From Blautia sp. (GTDB taxonomy: Bacteria > Bacillota > Clostridia > Lachnospirales > Lachnospiraceae): a stretch of 12,188 nucleotides of DNA. Below the pieces are notes generated by a model that was not told the origin of the DNA, searched no databases, and saw nothing but the letters and a program-made list of their open reading frames with translations. Below, piece after piece: positions 5,588 to 12,188 of this stretch. The position numbers and the translations under genes are program-made. The stretch is taken from assembly GCA_030841965.1 (NCBI GenBank), contig JAUUSJ010000129.1, forward strand, positions 1 to 12,188, written 5' to 3'. The stretch's first letter is position 1, and each line of letters begins with the position of its first letter.

Positions 5588-6967
5588 TTACAAAACTTGA
5601 ATTTTAGTCTTATTAATCCTACTCATAAATACACATGCAATAATAAAAGAAACTAACTCAGCAATAATAAATGTATACCAGACGAGAGAAGTTCCCGCCA
5701 TTCCAGCTTTTATCATTTTTGCAAAAATCCACGCCACAGGAAGTACAAATAAAAACTGCCTGCAAACAGAAATGATAAGAGATTCTAAGCCGCTATCCAA
5801 TGCCTGGAAAATACCCTGAAATGCGACATTCGCTCCCGCAAAAATAAAACTAATCGTAATGATATGCATAGCGTCAATACATAATGCCTGCGTCTCTCCC
5901 GATAATCCAAATATTGCGGAAAATGGCGTTGCAAAGATTTCCAATACAATAATTCCTATCACCATAATAATCGTCGTATAAAGCATACCGTATTTCATGC
6001 CGTCTTTTATTCTGCTCTTATCTTGCAATCCATGATTAAAGGATACAATCGGTGTAATCGCATCTCTCAATCCAAAAGCCGCAAATAAAATGAACTGTTG
6101 AATCTTATAATATAAACCGTACGCCGTGACAAGATTTTCTCCAATGCCGACCAAGATAATATTCATTCCATAAGTCATAATAGACATCAACGCCTGTGCG
6201 ATAATCGCCGGAAGACCGATGGAATAAATTTCCTTCACAATTCTTCCAGAAGGTCTCATATATTTCAATCCATTTTGAATTTCTCTATTGAACTTCAAAT
6301 GGAAACAAAATCCTACAAGGGCAGATACAACCTGTCCGATAACTGTCGCATATGCGGCACCCTTCACTCCAAACTCTGGGAGTCCGAACATTCCATAGAT
6401 TAAAATTGGGTCTAAAATAATATTCGTTATCGCACCTGCCACCTGAGCGATAGTAGAGTAAACTGATTTTCCTGTCGCCTGAAGTAATTTCTCAAAGATT
6501 GCAAAAAATACAATACCCATCGATATAACGGAACAGATTCTAAGATAATCAATTGCCATCTGCTTAATCATCTCATTCGACGTCTGAGAGGATATATATA
6601 TATTTACGCCGAAAATTCCAAAAAGTAAAAATACAATATAAATCACACATCCAAGGAAGAGGGCATTTCCCGCCACTTTATTTACTTTCTCTCTATCTCC
6701 CTGACCCAGACTCTTTGCAAGCAATGCATTCGTTCCAACGCCAGTTCCAATTCCAATCGCCACCATAAGCATCTGCACTGGAAACGCCAGCGTAAGTGCA
6801 TTTAAAGCCGCCTCACCGTTTTCTTGCATATTCGATACGAAGGCGCTATCCACAATATTATAAACTGCCTGCAGCATCATAGATAAAATCATCGGGATTC
6901 CCATTGTGAGCATAAGCTTACGAATCGGAGCTGTTCCCATTTTGTTCATTGTTTCTTTTTTCGCCAT
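5588..6967 (-). CDS. MATE-family multidrug/cation efflux transporter
   Basis: 459-aa integral membrane protein, predicted to export cationic or aromatic compounds by Na+ or H+ antiport. Hydrophobicity suggests 12 transmembrane helices in two related halves. MATE signatures include QAVYNIVDSAFVSN (33-46, with the conserved Asp40), GTGVGTNALLAKSLGQGD in helix 2 and its loop (about 74-91), and the LDPILIYGMFGLPEFGVKGAAYATVIGQ-type segment at about 185-213. Length is normal for the family. AGGAGGT at 6977-6983 supports the ATG. It has its own promoter (7178-7205) and an unusual leader with two tandem terminator-like hairpins, which suggests inducible expression by attenuation. The actual substrate cannot be read from sequence. 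Confidence 0.93.
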   Translation of the reverse strand: MAKKETMNKMGTAPIRKLMLTMGIPMILSMMLQAVYNIVDSAFVSNMQENGEAALNALTLAFPVQMLMVAIGIGTGVGTNALLAKSLGQGDREKVNKVAGNALFLGCVIYIVFLLFGIFGVNIYISSQTSNEMIKQMAIDYLRICSVISMGIVFFAIFEKLLQATGKSVYSTIAQVAGAITNIILDPILIYGMFGLPEFGVKGAAYATVIGQVVSALVGFCFHLKFNREIQNGLKYMRPSGRIVKEIYSIGLPAIIAQALMSIMTYGMNIILVGIGENLVTAYGLYYKIQQFILFAAFGLRDAITPIVSFNHGLQDKSRIKDGMKYGMLYTTIIMVIGIIVLEIFATPFSAIFGLSGETQALCIDAMHIITISFIFAGANVAFQGIFQALDSGLESLIISVCRQFLFVLPVAWIFAKMIKAGMAGTSLVWYTFIIAELVSFIIACVFMSRINKTKIQVL

Positions 6968-7073
6968 TTATTACTTACCTCCTAAAATCAAATCATTCGG
7001 TTAGCCTGCCAAAATCTATATCTCTTGGAAGACAAATTCTTTCTGCCAAGTTGCTTGACAAAGCTTAAAACAT

Positions 7074-7157
7074 AAAAAAGCGTAAACCACATCTGGATTT
7101 ACGCCCTTGCTTTTACGCAATAAAAAAAGCGCAAACCCAATATCTGGACTTACGCTT
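7074..7157 (-). promoter_or_regulatory. MATE leader with two tandem, related terminator-like hairpins
   Basis: Read on the minus strand, hairpin 1 (7157-7127) has 13 consecutive pairs including three G-U, loop GATAT, then U7 (7128-7122). Hairpin 2 (7104-7080) has 10 pairs plus a bulged U, loop GATG, then U6 (7079-7074). Both share the pattern GCGTAA.TCCAGAT...GG.TT..CGCTTTTTT, so they look like a duplication. A further GCGTAAA at 7112-7118 could replace the 5' arm of hairpin 2, an alternative fold. Hairpin 1 begins about 12 nt after the predicted transcription start, leaving no room for a leader peptide. This could be an attenuator or a double terminator for the upstream PTS operon. No known riboswitch class was matched. 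Confidence 0.55.
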
Positions 7158-7175
7158 TCGCTACTCGACGATAAA

Positions 7176-7205
7176 ATATTATCAAAAAATTTCGCTCTAT
7201 GTCAA
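7176..7205 (-). promoter_or_regulatory. Promoter of the MATE leader
   Basis: On the minus strand a consensus TTGACA (7200-7205) is followed after 16 bp by GATAAT (7178-7183) or after 18 bp by TAATAT (7176-7181). Transcription would start near 7170, just before the tandem hairpins, so leader and MATE form one unit separate from the PTS operon. Confidence 0.65.
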
Positions 7206-7246
7206 GTGTTTTTTTATCTTCTTGCCAAAAAAGTACTACTTTCTAT

Positions 7247-7621
7247 CTATTTCTTTTTCTTAAAAATCGATTTTATTCCCCTCTTCAACACATCAAAAAA
7301 TCCCAGAGACCGAACTAACCTCTCCGACGGAACATATACACGTATCGCCCGAAGCACATCCTTTGGTTTCTTGGACGAGAAAGAATAAATTCCATTTTCC
7401 TTTGTCTCAATCGCATATCTTGGAATATATTTTTTAAGCACAACAGAGGCAATTACATAATTCACTTCTTCCCATGGAATCTGAATATTATCTTCTGGAT
7501 TGCGGTCATTATAATATTCAAACGCTTTATCTCCAATCATAATCTTCCCATAGCTATTCAGTCCCTGATAAGAAGTCGCCTTTACTACTATATCTACTTT
7601 TGTATTCATTGATTGAGCCAT
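7247..7621 (-). CDS. manO: DUF956 protein ManO, accessory to mannose-type PTS
   Basis: 124-aa cytoplasmic protein of the DUF956 family, commonly found as the last gene of Gram-positive mannose PTS operons; its biochemical role is not established. Typical features are VDIVVKATSYQGL near the N-terminus, a central YNDRNPEDNIQIPWEEVNYVIASV block, IPRYAIET, FSSKKPKDVLRAIR and a very basic tail (KSIFKKKK). The ATG at 7621 (MAQSMNTK) is preferred over an in-frame ATG 13 codons upstream because AAAAGGAGAG (7627-7636) is positioned for it and would lie inside the longer version. It follows EIID by 84 bp, with a 12-bp hairpin between them, so it belongs to the operon but may be expressed at a different level. 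Confidence 0.9.
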   Translation of the reverse strand: MAQSMNTKVDIVVKATSYQGLNSYGKIMIGDKAFEYYNDRNPEDNIQIPWEEVNYVIASVVLKKYIPRYAIETKENGIYSFSSKKPKDVLRAIRVYVPSERLVRSLGFFDVLKRGIKSIFKKKK

Positions 7622-7642
7622 CTTATCTCTCCTTTTAATAGC

Positions 7643-7675
7643 AAGAGCATACAAATTCAAGACTTGTATGCTCTT
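7643..7675 (-). promoter_or_regulatory. Intercistronic hairpin between manZ and manO
   Basis: A perfect 12-bp stem, AAGAGCATACAA (7643-7654) with TTGTATGCTCTT (7664-7675), has a 9-nt loop and no U-tract after it on the minus strand, so it is unlikely to be an efficient terminator. It sits just upstream of the manO ribosome binding site. It may protect the 3' end of the upstream message or tune ManO expression (inference). Confidence 0.55.
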
Positions 7676-7705
7676 ACTGCTATTATTTGATTTAAACTTT
7701 AGATT

Positions 7706-8617
7706 CTATAATAATCCTACTAAATGTCCCAAAATACCGACAATAAATAATGCGATAATGATAACGATAGGTGAAACATTTTTCTTTAATAAGTACATAC
7801 ATAAGAATGTAAGTAATACTGGAACAAGTCCAGGAATCAAAGAATCAAGGTTATCTTGTAATGTCGTCACAGTGGTAGGATTCAAAGATAAACCAGCTGC
7901 CTGCTGCTCAAGAGCCATCTTAATTCCCTCTGCTCCTGATGGAAGGTTTGCCCAGTCAATATAAGCACCATCACTTAACTGTGTCTCAGATACTTTAATT
8001 ACAAAATTAATTGATACCCACCGTTCTACTAAGGCTCCTAATACGAACATACCGAGGATAGAAGCGACTGTTGTAACCTTTTTCAACAATCCACCTGAGA
8101 GGTCCTCAGAAATCTTGCTTCCTGCTTTGTATCCAAACTCCTGTGTATACCACATAAATGCCATACGGCAGAGATTCCACAAAACAAAGAATAAGATAGG
8201 TCCTAAAATATTGCCGGACATCGCCAAGGATGCTCCCAAAGCTCCGAGAATAGGACGAAGTGTAAACCAGAATACTGGGTCACCGACACCAGCTAAAGGT
8301 CCCATCATACCGACCTTTACACCCTGAATTGCGGAGTCCTCAATCTGAGCACCGTTTGCTCTCTCCTCCTCCAAAGCCAATGTAACACCGATGATAGGTG
8401 ATGCCACATAAGGATGCGTATTAAAGAACTCTAAGTGACGTTTTAACGCCGCAGACTGCTCCTCTTTTGTGGAATATAATTTCTTGATAGCTGGTATCAT
8501 AGCAAAACACCAACCACCATTTTGCATACGCTCATAGTTCCAAGACCCTTGAAGGAAGGTTGAACGTAACATAACAGATCTTCTATCGGATTTTGATAAT
8601 TTAATTTTATCAGCCAT
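7706..8617 (-). CDS. manZ: PTS system mannose/fructose/sorbose family EIID component
   Basis: 303-aa membrane subunit which, with EIIC, forms the sugar channel of a mannose-family phosphotransferase permease. Family hallmarks are the N-terminal LRSTFLQGSWNYERMQNGGW (about 17-36), the YSTKEEQSAALKRHLEFFNTHP helix (about 48-69), VKVGMMGPLAGVGDPVFWFTLRP (about 100-122) and hydrophobic C-terminal segments ending near the last residue. Length is normal. AGGAGGT at about 8625-8631 fits the start. The gene follows EIIC by 20 bp. In related bacteria the Man-PTS EIIC/EIID pair is also the receptor for class IIa bacteriocins; this is family knowledge, not shown here. Sugar specificity (mannose, glucose, fructose or other) cannot be decided from sequence. 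Confidence 0.95.
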   Translation of the reverse strand: MADKIKLSKSDRRSVMLRSTFLQGSWNYERMQNGGWCFAMIPAIKKLYSTKEEQSAALKRHLEFFNTHPYVASPIIGVTLALEEERANGAQIEDSAIQGVKVGMMGPLAGVGDPVFWFTLRPILGALGASLAMSGNILGPILFFVLWNLCRMAFMWYTQEFGYKAGSKISEDLSGGLLKKVTTVASILGMFVLGALVERWVSINFVIKVSETQLSDGAYIDWANLPSGAEGIKMALEQQAAGLSLNPTTVTTLQDNLDSLIPGLVPVLLTFLCMYLLKKNVSPIVIIIALFIVGILGHLVGLL

Positions 8618-8637
8618 TTTTCATACCTCCTTCTATT

Positions 8638-9438
8638 TTAATAATCATTCAAAATATCATCAAGTGGGTCTCCAATATTTCCGCCATTTGAGCCACCGTT
8701 TCCGCCGTTCTCAGAAAGTCTTAGGTAGATAAATGCGATAGCCAATGCCAATACACCTAAGGCAATCAATGTCAAATCAGAGATAGCTGCTAAACAGAAG
8801 CCGATTGCGAAAAATGGCCATACTTCTGGAGTTGCCATCATGTTGATAACCATTGCGTAACCAACAGCTACTACCATACCACCACCGATTGTCATACCTT
8901 CTGTCAACCATGCTGGCATAGACTGAAGGAAGTTCTGAACAATCTGTGTAGGGATAAAGCAAAGAGCTGCTGCTGGAATTGCGATACGAAGTCCCTGTAA
9001 GCAGATAGCGATAATATGCCAAATCTCAATACCTTTAAAATTAGCCTTCTCTGCTGCTGCATCCATCTGATGAGCACATGCTACAGAAAGTGTACGAACA
9101 ATCATTGTTAAGAATAAACCAGCTACTGCCAAAGGAACAGCAACTGCGATAGCTGTACCAACACCGTCTTTTCCCTGTCCACTTAAAACAAGGATAATAG
9201 CAGAAGCTACAGATGCCAAAGCTGCGTCAGGAGCAACTGCTGCACCGATATTAGCCCAACCCATAGCAATCATCTGAAGTGTACCACCTAAGATAACACC
9301 TGCCTCTAAGTTACCTGTCACAAGACCAATCAACGTACAAGCGACAAGTGGTTGATGAAATTCAAATTCATCCAAAATACCTTCCATACCTGCGAGGAAG
9401 GCAATAATGACAACCAATATTATTTGAATAGGATTCAT
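8638..9438 (-). CDS. manY: PTS system mannose/fructose/sorbose family EIIC component
   Basis: 266-aa polytopic membrane protein, the main sugar-translocating subunit. It shows the family signatures GMEGILDEFEFHQPLVACTLIG (about 17-38), GGTLQMIAMGWANIGAAVAPD (about 51-71) and WLTEGMTIGGGMVVAVGYAMVINMM (about 177-201). Several hydrophobic helices are evident. The C-terminus is a Gly/Asn-rich stretch NGGNGGSNGGNIGDP ending in LDDILNDY, as in Gram-positive ManM/ManY proteins. AAGGAGG at 9446-9452 marks the start. The gap of 22 bp to EIIAB and 20 bp to EIID supports one transcript. Confidence 0.95.
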   Translation of the reverse strand: MNPIQIILVVIIAFLAGMEGILDEFEFHQPLVACTLIGLVTGNLEAGVILGGTLQMIAMGWANIGAAVAPDAALASVASAIILVLSGQGKDGVGTAIAVAVPLAVAGLFLTMIVRTLSVACAHQMDAAAEKANFKGIEIWHIIAICLQGLRIAIPAAALCFIPTQIVQNFLQSMPAWLTEGMTIGGGMVVAVGYAMVINMMATPEVWPFFAIGFCLAAISDLTLIALGVLALAIAFIYLRLSENGGNGGSNGGNIGDPLDDILNDY

Positions 9439-9460
9439 TCTATTTCCTCCTTCTATATAA

Positions 9461-10456
9461 TTATAAACCTAATTCTGCTCTGGCTTTTTTCAAAATATCA
9501 TCCATATTCTCTGGAGTGTCACTTGGCACCTTACGAACGTCAAACTCAACACCAAGCTTTTTCAACTCCTCAAATGTCTCGATATCTTTCGCGTCAAAAG
9601 ATAATACTTTATTCACTGCCACTTTACCTTGTGAATGTGCCATAGAACCAATATTAAGTTTCTTTATCTCCACGCCACCTTTGATTGCCTCTAGGGCATC
9701 TTGTGGTTTCTCAAACAAAAGCATCGCTTTTGTATTGCCAAATCGTGGGTCCTTTGCGACCTCGATAATCTTTCTGATTGGAACAACATTCGCCTTAACT
9801 CCCGGAGGCGCCGCCTCTGTAATCATGCTCTTACGAAGATTATCACTTGCAACTCCGTCTGAGCAAACAATAATTCTGTTTGGCTGTGTCGTCTTCGTCC
9901 AGGCCGTCGCAACCTGTCCGTGAAGCAATCTTGTGTCACACCGTGCTAATACATATTTGATTTTTCCATCTCCCACAACTGTTCCAGGTGGCAATGCGCC
10001 CTGTGGTTGCCCGTCATTTGCCGCTGCCTTCTCAGCCTTCTCCTCTTTTGGCTGTAGAGACTCTGGATAAATCTTCACACCGTCTTTTGCACTTTGTAAG
10101 AGAGCCACAGCGATTTCCTGTGCGGATTCCACTTCCATCATTCTCTGACCGTAAGCTTCAATCAACATCGGTAAATTGAGACCTGCGACAATTGCCCACT
10201 TGTCCTCATGTCCAGCAATAAAACCATTTGCCTGATTGAATGGAGTTCCGCCCCAAAGATCGACCATGATTAAAACCTCATCAGGATTGTCGAAGCCAGC
10301 CACTGCTTCTTCCATCCTGCGTCTGACATCCGCTGGTCCCTCACTTGGCTGTAAGGTCACAGTTGCGACATTTGGCTGCTCACCAAAAATCATGGATGCT
10401 GACTGTGCAATACCTGGTGCAAAATTACCATGCGTAGCAAGAATAATTCCTACCAT
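9461..10456 (-). CDS. manX: PTS system mannose-family EIIAB component
   Basis: 331-aa cytoplasmic phosphotransfer protein that accepts phosphate from HPr and passes it to the incoming sugar. The EIIA domain (about 1-130) has the phosphorylatable His9 in GIILATHGNFA and the DLWGGTPFN motif (66-74). A flexible Lys/Glu/Ala/Pro linker spans about 131-165. The EIIB domain (about 166-331) has its active His179 in DTRLLHGQVATAW. Both active histidines are present and the length is typical of fused ManX/ManL. AGGAGG at 10465-10470 fixes the start. It is the first gene of the operon EIIAB-EIIC-EIID-ManO. No LevR/ManR-type activator is encoded in the window. Confidence 0.96.
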   Translation of the reverse strand: MVGIILATHGNFAPGIAQSASMIFGEQPNVATVTLQPSEGPADVRRRMEEAVAGFDNPDEVLIMVDLWGGTPFNQANGFIAGHEDKWAIVAGLNLPMLIEAYGQRMMEVESAQEIAVALLQSAKDGVKIYPESLQPKEEKAEKAAANDGQPQGALPPGTVVGDGKIKYVLARCDTRLLHGQVATAWTKTTQPNRIIVCSDGVASDNLRKSMITEAAPPGVKANVVPIRKIIEVAKDPRFGNTKAMLLFEKPQDALEAIKGGVEIKKLNIGSMAHSQGKVAVNKVLSFDAKDIETFEELKKLGVEFDVRKVPSDTPENMDDILKKARAELGL

Positions 10457-10510
10457 ATCAATTTCCTCCTCTTTTTCTTATTTCAAAATAAGAGACGCTT
10501 TAAATTTCTG

Positions 10511-10552
10511 TTAACTATTAATATTATAGTCAATTTTAATCCCCATATTCAA
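10511..10552 (-). promoter_or_regulatory. Promoter of the mannose PTS operon with overlapping inverted repeat
   Basis: On the minus strand, TTGAAT (10547-10552) and TATAAT (10523-10528) are separated by 18 bp, giving a start near 10516 and a leader of about 60 nt. An 8-7-8 inverted repeat with one mismatch (10511-10518 TTAACTAT, 10526-10533 ATAGTCAA) overlaps the -10 and start site and may be an operator. A small hairpin (10476-10493) precedes the ribosome binding site. No -24/-12 sigma-54 motif was seen, although many Man-PTS operons use sigma-54. Confidence 0.5.
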
Positions 10553-10834
10553 ATTTAAATACGTCCTATATTTAGATATGATATCATAAATTATATATTT
10601 TGTACAGTTTTTTTTGAATTTGAATTTTATATTAAGGCATTTTCGACAAAAGTATAATTTTTAATAAAAAACGTTTAATTTTTAATATTATACATTTAAT
10701 TTAGGAAATAAATTACATAAGAGAAAAATTTATAAATTTTTTGTTGTTTTAAAAAAATTTTACTCGAATATTGGGAATATTGGTCTTGTATGGGTGGTAA
10801 TTGGAGGGGTGGGGATATTGATGGGGGAAGAGAC
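10553..10834. other. AT-rich intergenic stretch without a recognisable gene
   Basis: The stretch is extremely AT-rich up to about 10760. It contains a perfect 12-bp palindrome TATGATATCATA (10577-10588) and then a 9-bp tandem duplication GAATATTGG (10766-10774, 10775-10783). From about 10784 the composition shifts to a G-rich strand leading into the large palindrome. No coding frame was convincing. Confidence 0.6.
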
Positions 10835-11030
10835 GCAAAAAGAGGAGGCAGGTATATGCCCTTCAAACACGTTCGTTCCCACGATTTTTCGACATACGCT
10901 GATTTTTGCCGCCTCCCGCAAACTCGCGCCTTTGGCGCTCAAACAGTGCTCCAGCGGCAAAGCTAAGTATATCGAAAAATCGCTCCACTCTCTATCGTTT
11001 GCTGGGCATATACCTGCCTCCTCTTTTTGC
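10835..11030. repeat. About 196-bp imperfect palindrome with perfect 27-bp terminal arms
   Basis: Terminal arms 10835-10861 and 11004-11030 are exact inverse complements (GCAAAAAGAGGAGGCAGG and onward). Inner segments also pair symmetrically: 10882-10897 with 10967-10982 (15 of 16), TTTGCCGC (10905-10912) with GCGGCAAA (10954-10961), and a central GCGCC-ttt-GGCGC (10926-10938). The element is more GC-rich than its surroundings. Frames on both strands across it encode the same GHIPASSFC tail simply because of the symmetry, so small ORFs here are probably spurious. It resembles a non-autonomous palindromic repeat (MITE- or REP-like), but no clear target-site duplication is visible. Confidence 0.85.
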
Positions 11031-11129
11031 TGTGTATCGGCGAAACAAGTTGAATATGATACTCTATTGTTTTTGGATTTTTAAGAATTTAGTTGTTTCA
11101 TCCTGTTTACTTGTTGCCGAGTGGTTCAC

Positions 11130-11474
11130 CTAGAAATTTACTCCTGCCATTCCCCAATGTTCTATCTCTTTATAATTTACATAAATTCGTTCTGGCTTAA
11201 TTGATAAATCAGAAGATATAATATCCGTAATCTTTGCTGTCATCTGAGCATATATTTCTTTTGTGGTTTTTCCAAATATTTCTACTGTGACAATTGCACA
11301 TGGCTCTAGGATATCGCCTGCAAGATATAATGACATACTATCTTCAAAACCTACCATTAAATACTGCTCTGTTTTTCCAGGGATAGTGGAAATAGCTTTA
11401 CCTAACTCTTTTTTCACGTTTTCTTTTTGCTTTCTCGACAATGAAATATTTGTTTTTGTATTAATAAATGGCAT
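11130..11474 (-). CDS. MIF-like tautomerase family protein
   Basis: 114-aa protein of the macrophage migration inhibitory factor / phenylpyruvate tautomerase family. Features include Pro2 (the catalytic base after Met removal), K34 at the position of the MIF active-site lysine in PGKTEQY, EPCAIVTVEIFGK (57-69) and IKPERIYVNY (92-101), with Tyr98 and Asn100 matching the MIF active-site and trimer-interface pattern. Length equals that of animal MIF (about 115). The CxxC of human MIF is not conserved: only C59 remains. AAAGGAGT at 11482-11489 supports the start. It is a single gene with its own promoter. Trimeric keto-enol tautomerase activity is the family expectation; the natural substrate is unknown. 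No signal peptide. Confidence 0.92.
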   Translation of the reverse strand: MPFINTKTNISLSRKQKENVKKELGKAISTIPGKTEQYLMVGFEDSMSLYLAGDILEPCAIVTVEIFGKTTKEIYAQMTAKITDIISSDLSIKPERIYVNYKEIEHWGMAGVNF

Positions 11475-11533
11475 ATCTTACACTCCTTTCATATTCTAAT
11501 CCATCTTTTAATTTTATTTTAGCTTCATCATTT

Positions 11534-11561
11534 ATTATACTCTGAAAAAAAATCAAGTCAA
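11534..11561 (-). promoter_or_regulatory. Promoter of the MIF-like gene
   Basis: On the minus strand, TTGACT (11556-11561) and TATAAT (11534-11539) are separated by 16 bp. The leader would be about 55 nt. A perfect palindrome ACATAATTATGT (11645-11656) lies about 85 bp upstream, with no assigned role. Confidence 0.6.
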
Positions 11562-11760
11562 TGTTCCAAGTTATCTAAAACCTGCATATTCTTGACCTAT
11601 TGTTGGAAAAAAATAGATATACAGAACAGTTTACTTCGTCAATTACATAATTATGTTTTTTCACCAAGTTAGCTCGCAACAACGACCCCTTTTGTCTTAT
11701 AAAAAATAATTATAAAAAAGGAAAATAGGCTATTCAAATATATAAATATAGCTATGTTTT

Positions 11761-12124
11761 ACAGTCGTTTTTGGTCTTTTCAATTTTTAGACGTATCTAT
11801 ATATATACTTTTACAGTTATTTTTGTCTTTTTGGTTTTTTAACCGTATCTATGGCTATATTTTTACAGTTGTTTTTATCCTTTTCTTTTTTTAACCGTAC
11901 CTATAGATATATTTTTACGGTTGTTTTTATCCTTTTCTTTTTTTAACCGTACCTATAGATATATTTTTACGGTTATTTTATCTTTTTTTAATTTTTCAAC
12001 CGTATCTATAGCTATATTTTACAGTTACTTTTGTCCTTTTGATTTCTTCAGCTGTAAATCAACTGTATTTTTGCGGTCATTTTAGATTATTTTAATTTCT
12101 CAACCGCATATATACAATACTTTA
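11761..12124. repeat. Array of seven 52-bp tandem repeats with internal inverted repeats
   Basis: Units begin at 11761, 11813, 11865, 11917, 11969, 12021 and 12073, exactly 52 bp apart. A typical unit is ACGGTT, about 22 pyrimidine-rich bases, AACCGT, then ATCTATAGCTATATTTT-like sequence. Units 3 and 4 differ at one base; the outer units diverge more. A decayed half unit is visible at about 11738-11760. In several units changes in one arm are matched in the other: unit 7 has GCGGT/ACCGC and unit 6 has ACAGTT/AGCTGT (one G-U). There is no coding potential and no unique spacers, so this is not CRISPR. Between the MIF promoter and the array (11562-11760) nothing else is identified. Confidence 0.9.
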
Positions 12125-12134
12125 CTTTATATGA

Positions 12135-12188
12135 CATGATACCAGGGTCAAAAGGTCTAAAATCCGATGCAAGCTTGCTTGCAAGAGG
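12135..12188 (-). repeat. Dispersed palindromic repeat, copy C (module 2), running off the window
   Basis: CATGAT (12135-12140) and GGGTCAAAAGGTCT (12145-12158) are the inverse complement of the ATCATG and AGACCTTTTGACCC parts of copy A, with the same 4-bp spacing. It continues into different sequence with a palindrome GCAAGCTTGC (12169-12178) and TTGCAAG, then leaves the window. Only a short core is shared, so the assignment is less certain than for copy B. Confidence 0.55.

Noticed and set aside
7074..7157. Guanidine-II (mini-ykkC) riboswitch, suggested by two tandem hairpins before an efflux gene
   Set aside because: The loops are GATAT and GATG rather than ACGR, and each hairpin is followed by a U-tract.
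7228..7242. Terminator after manO (AAAGTAGTACTTT plus T-run)
   Set aside because: The palindrome has no usable loop, leaving a stem of only about three or four pairs.
8777..9022. 81-codon minus-strand frame inside EIIC
   Set aside because: It overlaps a well-conserved EIIC gene in another frame and its composition is Ser/Tyr-rich with no domain.
10457..10700. Catabolite-repression (cre) site upstream of the mannose PTS
   Set aside because: The only CG-centred candidate near 10668 fits the cre consensus poorly on both sides.
10760..11133. Small protein-coding genes on either strand across the large palindrome
   Set aside because: The frames are created by the palindrome itself, both strands give the same peptide end, and none has a convincing ribosome binding site or known domain.
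11600..11640. Second promoter upstream of the MIF-like gene (TTGACG on the minus strand)
   Set aside because: The -35 is good but no -10 of acceptable quality lies at 16-18 bp, and a better promoter is closer to the gene.
11761..12124. CRISPR array
   Set aside because: The whole 52-bp unit is repeated, including the part that would be the spacer; there are no unique spacers and no cas genes.

Overview
The window looks like a chromosomal segment of a low-GC, strictly anaerobic Firmicute, most likely a Lachnospiraceae-type Clostridium. The basis is protein character (rubrerythrin, flavodiiron protein, Clostridia-type acyl-CoA dehydrogenase, Gram-positive mannose PTS with ManO), strong AGGAGG ribosome binding sites, and AT-rich intergenic DNA. 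Family-level placement is inference; there is no rRNA or other taxonomic marker.

Layout. Positions 1-82 hold two copies of a 41-bp tandem repeat. Positions 145-5340 form an oxygen-defence region: a rubrerythrin gene (+) with a PerR/Fur-like box at its promoter; a convergent Rrf2-family regulator (-) with a palindrome over its own promoter; a small orphan protein (+) resembling a catalytically dead serine-recombinase N-terminal domain; and a two-gene operon (-) that encodes an acyl-CoA dehydrogenase/EtfA/rubredoxin fusion followed by a flavodiiron protein. The natural reading of that operon is an electron path from acyl-CoA through two flavins and rubredoxin to the flavodiiron oxygen (or NO) reductase.

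Positions 5443-7205 hold a MATE efflux pump (-). A two-tier terminator lies behind it. In front of it is a short leader with a promoter and two tandem, sequence-related terminator-like hairpins. Positions 7247-10552 are a mannose-family PTS operon (-): EIIAB, EIIC, EIID and ManO (DUF956), with a promoter upstream.

Positions 10553-12188 are mostly non-coding. They hold an AT-rich stretch, a roughly 196-bp imperfect palindrome with perfect 27-bp arms, a gene for a MIF-like tautomerase (-), an array of seven 52-bp tandem repeats (each with an internal inverted repeat), and the edge of a dispersed repeat. Parts of that dispersed repeat also occur at 1366-1445 and 5522-5569.

No tRNA, rRNA, transposase, phage gene or CRISPR array was seen. 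The most interesting items are the three-domain redox fusion with its flavodiiron partner, the 52-bp array, the tandem-hairpin MATE leader, the large palindrome and the dead resolvase-like protein.
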